DNA of 64,000 nt from Gillisia sp. CAL575 (lineage in GTDB: Bacteria; Bacteroidota; Bacteroidia; Flavobacteriales; Flavobacteriaceae), in the NCBI RefSeq assembly GCF_000403785.1, contig NZ_APHJ01000021.1:620001-684000 (forward strand), read 5' to 3'. Shown here piece after piece: positions 56,420 through 64,000 of the stretch. Position 1 is the stretch's first letter. Each line of letters begins with the position of its first letter. The notes under the pieces were generated by a model. It was not told the origin of the DNA. It ran no database searches and saw nothing but the letters and a program-made list of their open reading frames with translations. A program made the translations under genes and the position numbers.

Positions 56420-57955
56420 ATGAAGAGCTATATAAAGAACCTGCTGTTATTTATTTTGACGGTCTCTGTGTTTGGCTGTTCTTCCTCAAGATCCACATCC
56501 TTAATTAGAGAAGCTAATCCTACAATAGCTATTATTCCTAAGCCACAATTTTTAAAAGTGGAAAGGGGAATGTATAGGATACCGAAAAACAACATTATTT
56601 CTTATTCGGGATCAGCTCTAGTTTCTGCAGAACTGCTAAATACATTACTATTAAAAGCTAATTTAAATAGTAAAATCTCGCAGAATTCAGACCGAGGAAA
56701 TTTTAGGATAGTCGAGGATTTTTCATTAATAATGGAATTGGGCGAGGAAGGTTACATCCTCGACATTAATAAAGAGGGAGTAACACTCAAGGCTGCAAGT
56801 GAAGCGGGAATTTTCTATGGAATCCAAAGCCTAAGACAACTTTTGCCTTCCAGTTTAGAGGATGGCTCGTTAAACTCTAAAAACATTTTAATACCCAAAC
56901 TTCATATACAAGATTCTCCCAAATATACTTGGAGAGGAAGTATGATAGATGTTGCCAGGAGCTATTTTGGAATCGATTATTTAAAGGATCACCTTGATAG
57001 GATGGCCCTTTATAAAATGAATAGACTTCACCTTCACTTAACAGATGACCAAGGTTGGAGGTTGGAATTAAAAAGTAAACCCCAACTTACTGAAATAGGT
57101 GGAAATGGATCAGTTAAAAATGGAAGATCTGGCTACTTGTCTATAGAAGATTATAAAAAATTGCAAACTTATGCAAAAGAGAGACATATTGTTATTATCC
57201 CAGAAATAGATCTTCCCGGTCACACGTATGCAGCTCTTGTTTCATATCCAGAATTAAATTGTGAAGACCTAAGTAACCTTAACCCGAAAATGGCATCTCC
57301 ACCTGAACTATTTGATGGCTATAAGGTGGGCTGGAGTAAATTATGTCTTACTAATCCTGAAACTTATAATTTTGTAGCTGAAGTTTTTAAAGAAGTATCA
57401 GAATTAACTATTGGTCCTTGGATACATATTGGAGGTGATGAAATTAAAGATGACCTCTATGAAAATTTTATAGTTAAAGCAGATTCTATTGTTAGAAGCT
57501 TTGGAAAAACTCCAATTGGTTGGGAAGAAGTTTCTAAGGCTAAGGTGAGTAAAGACCTCATAAGCCAGAGGTGGAATGGGAAGACGATTCCGCATAACAG
57601 TTCTAAGGTTATAGAGTCTATTTGCACTAGTTTTTATTTGGATCATGCAAATATTTCTGGCCAGGAACATACCAATAACTGGTGTAAAAAATCTGGAGTT
57701 ACTTTAGAAGATATTTATGGTTTTATAGATAAAGAAGAAGAAATAATAGGTGTAGAGGCACCAGTTTGGACAGAATTGGTGATAACCGACGCAATGCTAG
57801 ATAACCGTCTTTGGCCTAGATTAATAGCAGTTGCAGAGATTGGTTGGTCTCAGTCTCATAATGATTTCAAAGAATTCTCAACGCGGTTGAAAGATCACAA
57901 ATTAAGATTGAAAGCATTGAACATAGATTTTTTTCCATCGGCAGAATTAGATTGA
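56420..57955 (+). CDS. GH20 beta-N-acetylhexosaminidase lipoprotein
   Basis: 511 residues. The signal peptide ends SVFGC with the lipidation Cys at 20. An N-terminal GH20b-like domain precedes the catalytic barrel, which starts RGSMIDVARSYFG near 170 and has MNRLHLHLTDDQGWRLE near 198. The catalytic Asp-Glu pair D340-E341 is in HIGGDE. It cleaves terminal GlcNAc or GalNAc from oligosaccharides in the periplasm or on the surface. It lies between the sugar transporter and murQ, so it probably acts on peptidoglycan or chitin fragments. Confidence 0.93.
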   Translation: MKSYIKNLLLFILTVSVFGCSSSRSTSLIREANPTIAIIPKPQFLKVERGMYRIPKNNIISYSGSALVSAELLNTLLLKANLNSKISQNSDRGNFRIVEDFSLIMELGEEGYILDINKEGVTLKAASEAGIFYGIQSLRQLLPSSLEDGSLNSKNILIPKLHIQDSPKYTWRGSMIDVARSYFGIDYLKDHLDRMALYKMNRLHLHLTDDQGWRLELKSKPQLTEIGGNGSVKNGRSGYLSIEDYKKLQTYAKERHIVIIPEIDLPGHTYAALVSYPELNCEDLSNLNPKMASPPELFDGYKVGWSKLCLTNPETYNFVAEVFKEVSELTIGPWIHIGGDEIKDDLYENFIVKADSIVRSFGKTPIGWEEVSKAKVSKDLISQRWNGKTIPHNSSKVIESICTSFYLDHANISGQEHTNNWCKKSGVTLEDIYGFIDKEEEIIGVEAPVWTELVITDAMLDNRLWPRLIAVAEIGWSQSHNDFKEFSTRLKDHKLRLKALNIDFFPSAELD

Positions 57956-58025
57956 TATAATTTACAACCTATAATAGTTTTACAGAATATAACTAAACCT
58001 TCCCTATAAATAAATAATCACACCT

Positions 58026-58838
58026 ATGAGTAAAAGAACAACTGAGCAAAGCTCACTATATAATGATTTGGAGAAGATGGAAACATATGAATTATTAGTT
58101 AATATTAATAATGAAGATAAAAAAGTTGCTGTTGCTATAGAAAAAGTAATTCCCAATATAGAAAAATTAGTAGATTCCATTGTTTCAAAGATTTCAAATG
58201 ACAATGGTAGGCTTTTCTATATAGGAGCTGGTACTAGTGGGAGATTAGGAGTTTTAGATGCATCAGAATGTCCTCCAACTTTTGGAGTATCAGATAATGT
58301 GATAATAGGACTAATAGCAGGAGGAGATGTTGCCCTAAGAAAAGCAGTAGAAAATGCAGAAGACAATAAGAATCAGGCATGGGATGACCTTAAAGAATTC
58401 AATATCAATAAAAATGATGTTCTAATAGGAATTGCAGCATCTGGAACAACGCCTTATGTAATTGGAGGTGTTAAAAAGGCTCGAGAGAACGGGTTGGTTA
58501 CTGGTTGTATTACCAATAATGCTTATTCACCATTAGCTGATGCTGTAGAATTTCCAATTGAAGTGGTTGTGGGACCAGAATTTGTCACGGGAAGCACTAG
58601 AATGAAATCAGGATCCGCGCAAAAGCTTGTCCTCAATATGATTTCGACTTCTGTAATGATAAAATTAGGAAGAGTTAAAGGTAATAAGATGGTGGATATG
58701 CAACTTTCTAATAGCAAATTGGTAGACCGCGGTATTAAGATGATTATGGAAGAATTGAAATTAAATGAAAATGAAGCCTCAGAATTGTTACAAAAGCACA
58801 AAAATGTGCGTTTAGCTATCTTAAATCATAAAAAATAA
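58026..58838 (+). CDS. murQ: N-acetylmuramic acid 6-phosphate etherase
   Basis: 270 residues. It splits the lactyl ether of MurNAc-6-phosphate, giving GlcNAc-6-phosphate and D-lactate. The SIS-domain signature GAGTSGRLGVLDASECPPTF is near residue 62, AASGTTPYV follows near 138, and GPEFVTGSTRMKSGSAQK near 183. This is strong evidence for a MurNAc catabolic route. It is shorter than the E. coli enzyme (298), mostly at the C-terminus. No MurNAc kinase or nag genes are within the window. Confidence 0.95.
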   Translation: MSKRTTEQSSLYNDLEKMETYELLVNINNEDKKVAVAIEKVIPNIEKLVDSIVSKISNDNGRLFYIGAGTSGRLGVLDASECPPTFGVSDNVIIGLIAGGDVALRKAVENAEDNKNQAWDDLKEFNINKNDVLIGIAASGTTPYVIGGVKKARENGLVTGCITNNAYSPLADAVEFPIEVVVGPEFVTGSTRMKSGSAQKLVLNMISTSVMIKLGRVKGNKMVDMQLSNSKLVDRGIKMIMEELKLNENEASELLQKHKNVRLAILNHKK

Positions 58839-59008
58839 AGACACTTATCTAAAAATTTTATATAAGTTTAACTTTAACCCATAAATTTTAACGTTAATTG
58901 TATTTTTTTCATTAATATTATGCATCTAAAATTGTTAAGTCAAATATTTTAGTAATACTTCGGTATTTAATTAAAAATCAATAACAGTTTATTAAATAGA
59001 TCTAAATT

Positions 59009-62000
59009 ATGGAAAAACGATTACTCTTAATTTTACTCTGCTTTATTGGAATGCAGGCGTTCGCCCAAGAGCGGATGGTGACAGGAACAGTCATAGATAG
59101 TAACGGTTTGCCTGTTACAGGAGCTTCGGTGTATATAAAGGATACGAGTAACGGTACCGTAACCGATATTGATGGTAAGTTCTCTTTAAGTGCGCCAGAC
59201 AATACTGATGCGGTATTAGTTATTTCCTCTTTAGGATTTGATCCAAAAGAACTCAGTCTAGGGGATAAAAATACTTTTAATGTAACACTAGTTGAAAATC
59301 TAGAGGGATTAGATGAAGTTGTGGTAACGGCCTTAGGTATTAAAAGAGAATCCAAAGCCTTAGGTTACTCCTTAACTGAAGTAGGAGGAGATGATTTATC
59401 TCAAGTAAAAACAACAAGTGCTATAAATTCATTACAAGGTAGGGTTGCAGGTGTAAATATTTCAACAAGTAGTACGGGTGCTTCAGGTTCTAGTCGGGTT
59501 ATTATTCGTGGCGCTAGTTCATTAACTGGAAATAATCAGCCTCTTTATGTTGTTGACGGGATACCGATAATAAATCAAACTAACGGTTCCGCAGTAGGTG
59601 CATTTGGTGGAGAACATGGAGATGGTGGAGATGACATTTCTTCTATCAATCCAGATGATATTAAAACTGTTTCTATCTTAAAAGGTAGCTCCGCAGCAGC
59701 ACTATATGGATCACAAGCTTCTAACGGTGTTATAATGATTACTACCAAATCTGGAAAAGGTCAAAAAGGAATGGGTGTTGAATATTCAAGTTCTTTTACC
59801 TTCGACAAGGTAAATACTGATCTTCAGAATTTTCAAACTGAATATGGACAGGGAAATAATGCCTTAAAGCCTGGTTTTGAATATAATGATGATGGAAGTA
59901 TTGGAGAAATTTCTGATCCGGCCAATGCTATAGATGATTCATTTACAAGTGCTTTACAATCTTGGGGGGCTAAATTAGATGGATCACAAGTCTATAATTG
60001 GGACGGAGTTAAAAGGGCATATTCTAATACTGGAAATAATTTAGATAAATTTTACAAAACTGGAACTACTGCTATTAATACAGTTGCGTTGTCAAATGCA
60101 GGAGATATTTATAGTTATCGTTTATCATTTTCTAACTTAGAAAACAAAGATATTTTCCCAAATACTAATTTAAATAGGAAATCATTTTCCTTTAATGCTT
60201 CTGCTAAAATTAATCCAAGATTAACATCTACAATCAATACAAAGTATATACTAGAAAAGGTTCATAATCGAATCACCGTGGGAGATACACCTGGAAATGC
60301 CAATACAGTCGCCTTCACACTCCCTAATAGCTTAGATATTTATAATTTAAAGCCAGGATCCAATGAAGAGGGTACAGAGCTTAGATTTCAACCTAGTCAG
60401 TTTATTTCCAATCCATATTGGGCAGTAAACAACTTTAATAATGATGACAAAAAAAATAGATTTATAGCTTCTACTACTTTAAAATATGACATAACGGATT
60501 GGTTATATGCCACTGGGAGGGCTGGTTTAGATACTTATGAGTTAACTAGAAGACAAGTTACACCTTTTGGGACGGCATACCGGCCAGCAGGTAGAATGAC
60601 TCAAGGAAAGTCTACCTACAAGTTGTTTGATGCAGATTTGATGTTAGGAATAGATAAAGATTTGACCGATAAAATTTCTACGAATTCTATTATTGGAGCT
60701 AATACCAGAACATCATCCTATGATGCATTGAATGCTGTAGGGAGTTTATTTGTTGTTATTGGTCTAGAGGATATTAATAATACAACACTTCCAGAACCTT
60801 CATATAATTTCTACGAAACTAAAACGAATTCACTTTATGGGTCGTTTGAAACAGCCTACGATGAATTCTTATTTGTAACTTTTACAGGGAGAAATGAATG
60901 GTACTCTACACTTTCTTTTCCTGGAAAAACTTCTCCCAACAATGATTTCTATTGGTCTTTAAGTAGTAGCTTTTTATTAAATAAGGCTTTTGAATTACCA
61001 AAAAGTATTGATTATGCTAAAATAAGAGCAAGTTATGCGCAAGTAGCTGGAGGAGCAAGCAATGCATATGCCTTAAATTTGGATTATGCTGTTACTGGTT
61101 CATTTCAGGGACAATCCTTTGGGCAAATAAACGGGAATTCAATACCGAACGCGAATTTAGTTCCATTTCAAAAAAAGGAATATGAAATTGGCTTAGATAG
61201 TAGATTTTTCGGTAATCGCTTAAGTATAGATCTTGCATATTATTCAAATCAAACCACTAATGATATTGTTAGAGCGGCGGCATCTTTATCTTCTGGATAT
61301 AATTCCTCAATTCTTAACATTGGAGAATTACAAAATAAAGGAATAGAACTTTTAGTGGCTGGATATCCTATTAGGAATGAAAATTTTTCATGGAATACTT
61401 CTTTTAACCTTGGTTATAATGATAGTAAAATTGTTTACACCGATGACGAAGAAACTGCTATTAATGTGGATGGAAGTTTGTCTCGTTCAAAAAACGCGAT
61501 TATCTCTCATATTGTTGGTGAACATTATGGGGTGATTTTCGGTTCTTCATATAAAAGAGATGATAACGGAAATATTATTTATGACATTAGTGGCTCTATT
61601 CCAAAACCAGTACAAGGAGAAAATAAAATTTTGGGTCAAGGTGTAGCACCATATACCGTTGGTTTCTCAAATTCATTTAATTATAAAAATGTCACACTTA
61701 ATTTTCTAATTGATGGGAAATTTGGAGGAAGTGTTCACTCTGGGACTAATAGAGAATTAATGATGAGGGGGTTACATAAAAAGACTTTGGAAGGAAGAGA
61801 GACAGGATTGGAAGTGACCGGAGTAGATAATGCTACTGGGGAAACTTTTACAATGACTGTGGCTCCTGAAAATTTAAGAACATACTACGGATTTATTGGA
61901 GAAGAAAATTCTGGTATCGCTGAAGAATTTGTCTACTCTACAGATTTTATTAAGTTTAGAGAACTAAGTCTTTCCTACAACCTGCCTAAGAGTTATTTAG

Positions 62001-62182
62001 AAAATGTGTTTTTACGCGATGTAAGATTTTCTGTTATAGGAAGGAACCTATTCTTTATTTCAAAAAAGGTTGATAATATTGATCCGGAAGCTTCTTTAAA
62101 TAATCTGAATTCTCAAGGTATAGAGCGATTTGGAATTCCAGCGACAAGAAGTTTAGGGCTTTCTTTTAATGTTAAATTTTAA
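59009..62182 (+). CDS. SusC/RagA-type TonB-dependent outer-membrane receptor
   Basis: 1057 residues. The signal peptide ends GMQAFAQ. It is followed by a CarboxypepD_reg-like domain (about 22-100: VTGTVIDSNGLPVTGASVYIKD), a TonB-box region LDEVVVTALGI near 108, the plug (LQGRVAGVNIS, then IIRGASSLTGNNQPLYVVDG), and a 22-stranded barrel ending in GLSFNVKF. It imports oligomers through the outer membrane with the adjacent SusD. It starts 170 bases after murQ, so the sugar is probably a MurNAc/GlcNAc-containing fragment. Confidence 0.95.
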   Translation: MEKRLLLILLCFIGMQAFAQERMVTGTVIDSNGLPVTGASVYIKDTSNGTVTDIDGKFSLSAPDNTDAVLVISSLGFDPKELSLGDKNTFNVTLVENLEGLDEVVVTALGIKRESKALGYSLTEVGGDDLSQVKTTSAINSLQGRVAGVNISTSSTGASGSSRVIIRGASSLTGNNQPLYVVDGIPIINQTNGSAVGAFGGEHGDGGDDISSINPDDIKTVSILKGSSAAALYGSQASNGVIMITTKSGKGQKGMGVEYSSSFTFDKVNTDLQNFQTEYGQGNNALKPGFEYNDDGSIGEISDPANAIDDSFTSALQSWGAKLDGSQVYNWDGVKRAYSNTGNNLDKFYKTGTTAINTVALSNAGDIYSYRLSFSNLENKDIFPNTNLNRKSFSFNASAKINPRLTSTINTKYILEKVHNRITVGDTPGNANTVAFTLPNSLDIYNLKPGSNEEGTELRFQPSQFISNPYWAVNNFNNDDKKNRFIASTTLKYDITDWLYATGRAGLDTYELTRRQVTPFGTAYRPAGRMTQGKSTYKLFDADLMLGIDKDLTDKISTNSIIGANTRTSSYDALNAVGSLFVVIGLEDINNTTLPEPSYNFYETKTNSLYGSFETAYDEFLFVTFTGRNEWYSTLSFPGKTSPNNDFYWSLSSSFLLNKAFELPKSIDYAKIRASYAQVAGGASNAYALNLDYAVTGSFQGQSFGQINGNSIPNANLVPFQKKEYEIGLDSRFFGNRLSIDLAYYSNQTTNDIVRAAASLSSGYNSSILNIGELQNKGIELLVAGYPIRNENFSWNTSFNLGYNDSKIVYTDDEETAINVDGSLSRSKNAIISHIVGEHYGVIFGSSYKRDDNGNIIYDISGSIPKPVQGENKILGQGVAPYTVGFSNSFNYKNVTLNFLIDGKFGGSVHSGTNRELMMRGLHKKTLEGRETGLEVTGVDNATGETFTMTVAPENLRTYYGFIGEENSGIAEEFVYSTDFIKFRELSLSYNLPKSYLENVFLRDVRFSVIGRNLFFISKKVDNIDPEASLNNLNSQGIERFGIPATRSLGLSFNVKF

Positions 62183-62192
62183 AAATAATAAC

Positions 62193-63680
62193 ATGAAAAA
62201 AATATTGATAATCTTAATAATGGTATTTGTCACGGGGTCTTGTGATGATGGATTTGATGAAATAAATGTAAATCCTACCAAACCCACTCAATTAGATCCT
62301 TCTACCAAATTAACTTATACTCAATTATATACTGGAGGGAGTAGTTATGTAGCTCATTTATTTTATAACGTAATTCATTTGATGCAGAATGTGCAACACT
62401 TGAATAATACCTCTTATATTTCTTTTGTTTATAAGGAAGGAAGTACAGAATGGCTATTTGAAGAACAATATAAAACTACTGTTAAAAGTATTGTTGATCT
62501 AGAAGCCCAATTATTAGAAAGTGAAGATCCAACGGCGGAGGCTGATTTGGCAATTGCGAGAATTCAAAAGGTTCTGATATTTAGTAGACTTACCGACGCT
62601 TATGGGGATATTCCATATAGTGAAGCAGGTAAAGGTTTTCTGGAGGGTATTCGTTTCCCTGCATATGATAAGCAAAGTGATATTTATGCAGACATGCTAT
62701 CACTTTTAGAAAGTTCATCAACAACATTAAGTCAAGGAGGTCCAAATTCCTATGGATCTGCAGATCTAATGTTTGGTGGAGATAATGAGAAATGGCAAAA
62801 ATTTTCTAATTCGCTTATGTTGCGCTTAGCGATGCGAATGGTAAAAGTAGATGAATCTGCCGCCCAAAGTTGGGCTACAAAAGCAATAAATGGTGGAGTT
62901 ATGGAAAGTAATTCCGATATAGCCTATATTAAATATGAAAATTCCTCCAACGATGGAGGCCCAAATGTTAACCCACTTACAAAAAGCTTTACTTCACGGG
63001 CTCCCACTCAAGTTAAAATTTCAAAAACTTTTCTGGACTTTTTACAAGAAAGGAATGACCCTCGGATTTCTGTTTTAAGTTCCACAGTGGACGGTGATAC
63101 CAGTCCAGAATTGCAGTCTGGACAAGATATAAATAATCCTAGTAGAGGAATTGCAAATTCAAAACCAAATATAAATTTATTTGGTGGGTCGGGAGTTGTA
63201 GTTTATGACGCTCCATATTTCTTTCAAACCTATGCAGAAGTAGAATTTATGCTAGCTGAAGCAGCAGAGCGATGGGGAATAGCCGGTGGTGATGTTGAGT
63301 TCCATTATAACGCAGGAGTTAAGTCTGCGATGGAACAATTATCCATGTATGGCGAAGGTGGTATCATTTCTCAAGAATCAATTGACACCTATTTAGTAGA
63401 AAATCCTTTCGTAAATGGACAAGCTCTAAAAATGATTAATGAACAATATTGGGTAGCAACTTTTGGAAATGGGCTAGAGACCTTTTCCAACTGGAAGAGA
63501 TCAGGTTATCCTAATTTAGAACCTATTGCTGTGGCAGATCTTTTAACAAATGGTCAAATTCCAAGAAGATTTGTATATCCAGGTTCTGAAAAATTGAATA
63601 ATCCCGCGAATGTTGAAGCAGCGACTGATCAACAAGGGGGAGATGAATTAACCACAAGAATGTGGTGGGATGTGAATTAA
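62193..63680 (+). CDS. SusD/RagB-type nutrient-binding lipoprotein
   Basis: 495 residues from the ATG at 62193; an upstream in-frame ATG lies inside the SusC gene and is rejected. The signal peptide ends FVTGSC with the lipidation Cys at 17. The mature part begins DDGFDEINVNPTKPTQLDP, then TPR-like helices, with YSEAGKGFLEG near 145. This fits the SusD-like_2 branch rather than classical SusD. It covers the SusC pore as a lid on the outer membrane. Ten bases separate it from SusC. Confidence 0.92.
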   Translation: MKKILIILIMVFVTGSCDDGFDEINVNPTKPTQLDPSTKLTYTQLYTGGSSYVAHLFYNVIHLMQNVQHLNNTSYISFVYKEGSTEWLFEEQYKTTVKSIVDLEAQLLESEDPTAEADLAIARIQKVLIFSRLTDAYGDIPYSEAGKGFLEGIRFPAYDKQSDIYADMLSLLESSSTTLSQGGPNSYGSADLMFGGDNEKWQKFSNSLMLRLAMRMVKVDESAAQSWATKAINGGVMESNSDIAYIKYENSSNDGGPNVNPLTKSFTSRAPTQVKISKTFLDFLQERNDPRISVLSSTVDGDTSPELQSGQDINNPSRGIANSKPNINLFGGSGVVVYDAPYFFQTYAEVEFMLAEAAERWGIAGGDVEFHYNAGVKSAMEQLSMYGEGGIISQESIDTYLVENPFVNGQALKMINEQYWVATFGNGLETFSNWKRSGYPNLEPIAVADLLTNGQIPRRFVYPGSEKLNNPANVEAATDQQGGDELTTRMWWDVN

Positions 63681-63850
63681 TAAGTAATTAAATACATATT
63701 TCCAAAAAAGGCCTGACGACAAATATGGAGTAGATCCTTAGCTATTAAAAAGACAATATCAATAACTGCTTAGTGCAAAAAATAATCACACCAAAATAGT
63801 TCTCTTGTTCAAAAAGTATTGAATTGAGCTTTTTAAAATCAACTTAAATT

Positions 63851-64000
63851 ATGAAAAAACATTTACAGAAAGCACTATTGTTTTTAGTGTGCCTCTTCTC
63901 ATTTCAAATGTGGGCACAAGAGAGAGAAATATCTGGTGTGGTTCAAGACAAAGATGGAATACTCTTACCAGGAGTATCTGTTTTTGTTAAGGATACAGAT
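63851..64000 (+). CDS. Second SusC-like TonB-dependent receptor (5' end only)
   Basis: From the ATG at 63851 the frame is open to the window edge (50 codons). It has a signal peptide (LVCLFSFQMWAQ), then EISGVVQDKDGILLPGVSVFVKDT, which is the start of a CarboxypepD_reg-like domain. It closely resembles the N-terminus of the SusC at 59009, so a second receptor pair probably follows beyond the window. The gene is truncated by the window, not by a mutation. Confidence 0.85.
   Translation, partial: MKKHLQKALLFLVCLFSFQMWAQEREISGVVQDKDGILLPGVSVFVKDTD

Noticed and set aside
62169-62192. An ATG eight codons upstream as SusD start
   Set aside because: It lies within the SusC gene and would put a polar segment before the signal peptide; the ATG at 62193 gives a clean lipoprotein signal.
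1-64000. CRISPR arrays, insertion sequences, rRNA genes, toxin-antitoxin or restriction systems
   Set aside because: I looked through the spacers and ORFs and saw no direct-repeat array, transposase, rRNA segment, or recognisable defence gene.

Overview
The window looks like chromosomal DNA of a marine or soil Flavobacteriaceae (Bacteroidota), of the Gramella/Christiangramia/Zunongwangia/Salegentibacter kind. The reasons are the AT-rich composition, Bacteroidota-type -7 promoter boxes (TAnnTTTG) in front of many genes, typical flavobacterial families (GT9+DUF4254, DUF6427, DUF6341, DUF4175, DUF4837, DUF5687, head-GIN/DUF2807, YtxH + holin-like membrane protein), and a SusC/SusD pair. The genus is inferred from gene content only. 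Most of the window is ordinary core genome. I see no prophage, insertion sequence, CRISPR array or restriction/defence island.

Layout. 1-5.3 kb: end of a DUF5687 permease, a flavin/2Fe-2S reductase, a GT9/DUF4254 envelope pair, and two small membrane-protein families next to purD. 6.7-15.2 kb: a CapK-like adenylate ligase, then a tight seven-gene minus-strand run (M23 peptidase, GH3 ligase, a protein with a nucleoside-phosphorylase-like C-terminus, rmlC, rmlD, UDP-glucuronate decarboxylase, GT2) behind one candidate promoter. 15.3-21.8 kb: tatA, a DUF4837 lipoprotein, a LysM transglycosylase, pgk, DNA polymerase III delta', DoxX, Skp/OmpH. 22-28.6 kb: methyltransferase, mnmG, ybeY, DUF4175, with two ParB-binding parS sites flanking mnmG. 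28.8-39.3 kb: gltX, a beta-barrel protein, an SPFH protein, a three-gene envelope-stress-like cassette, glnS, folB, tRNA-Cys, LysE, a DUF2807 protein and rnr. 39.3-40.4 kb: a 1.1-kb AT-rich stretch with a small membrane peptide ORF and seven copies of TTGTTAA/TTAACAA. 40.4-54.6 kb: rpiB, a frameshifted zinc-type cation diffusion facilitator, ElaA-type GNAT, two CPA1 antiporters, S41 peptidase/rnpA, M1 and S8 peptidases, a metallo-beta-lactamase-fold hydrolase and lepA. 55.1-64 kb: an amino-sugar locus (FHS-type sugar transporter, GH20 hexosaminidase, MurNAc-6-P etherase MurQ, SusC/SusD, and the start of a second SusC-like receptor).

How it fits together. The right end reads as a locus for scavenging N-acetylated amino sugars (peptidoglycan or chitin fragments): SusCD imports oligomers, GH20 trims them, the MFS carries the monosaccharide across the inner membrane, and MurQ converts MurNAc-6-P to GlcNAc-6-P. 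The 8-15 kb operon supplies activated sugars and a glycosyltransferase for surface polysaccharide, coupled with a cell-wall peptidase. The two parS sites suggest the window lies in the origin-proximal part of the chromosome. The most useful second looks are the parS pair, the rnr-rpiB intergenic repeat array, the one-base frameshift in the zinc transporter, the nucleoside-phosphorylase-like protein at 11-13 kb, and the family of CGTCA...TGACG dispersed hairpin repeats.
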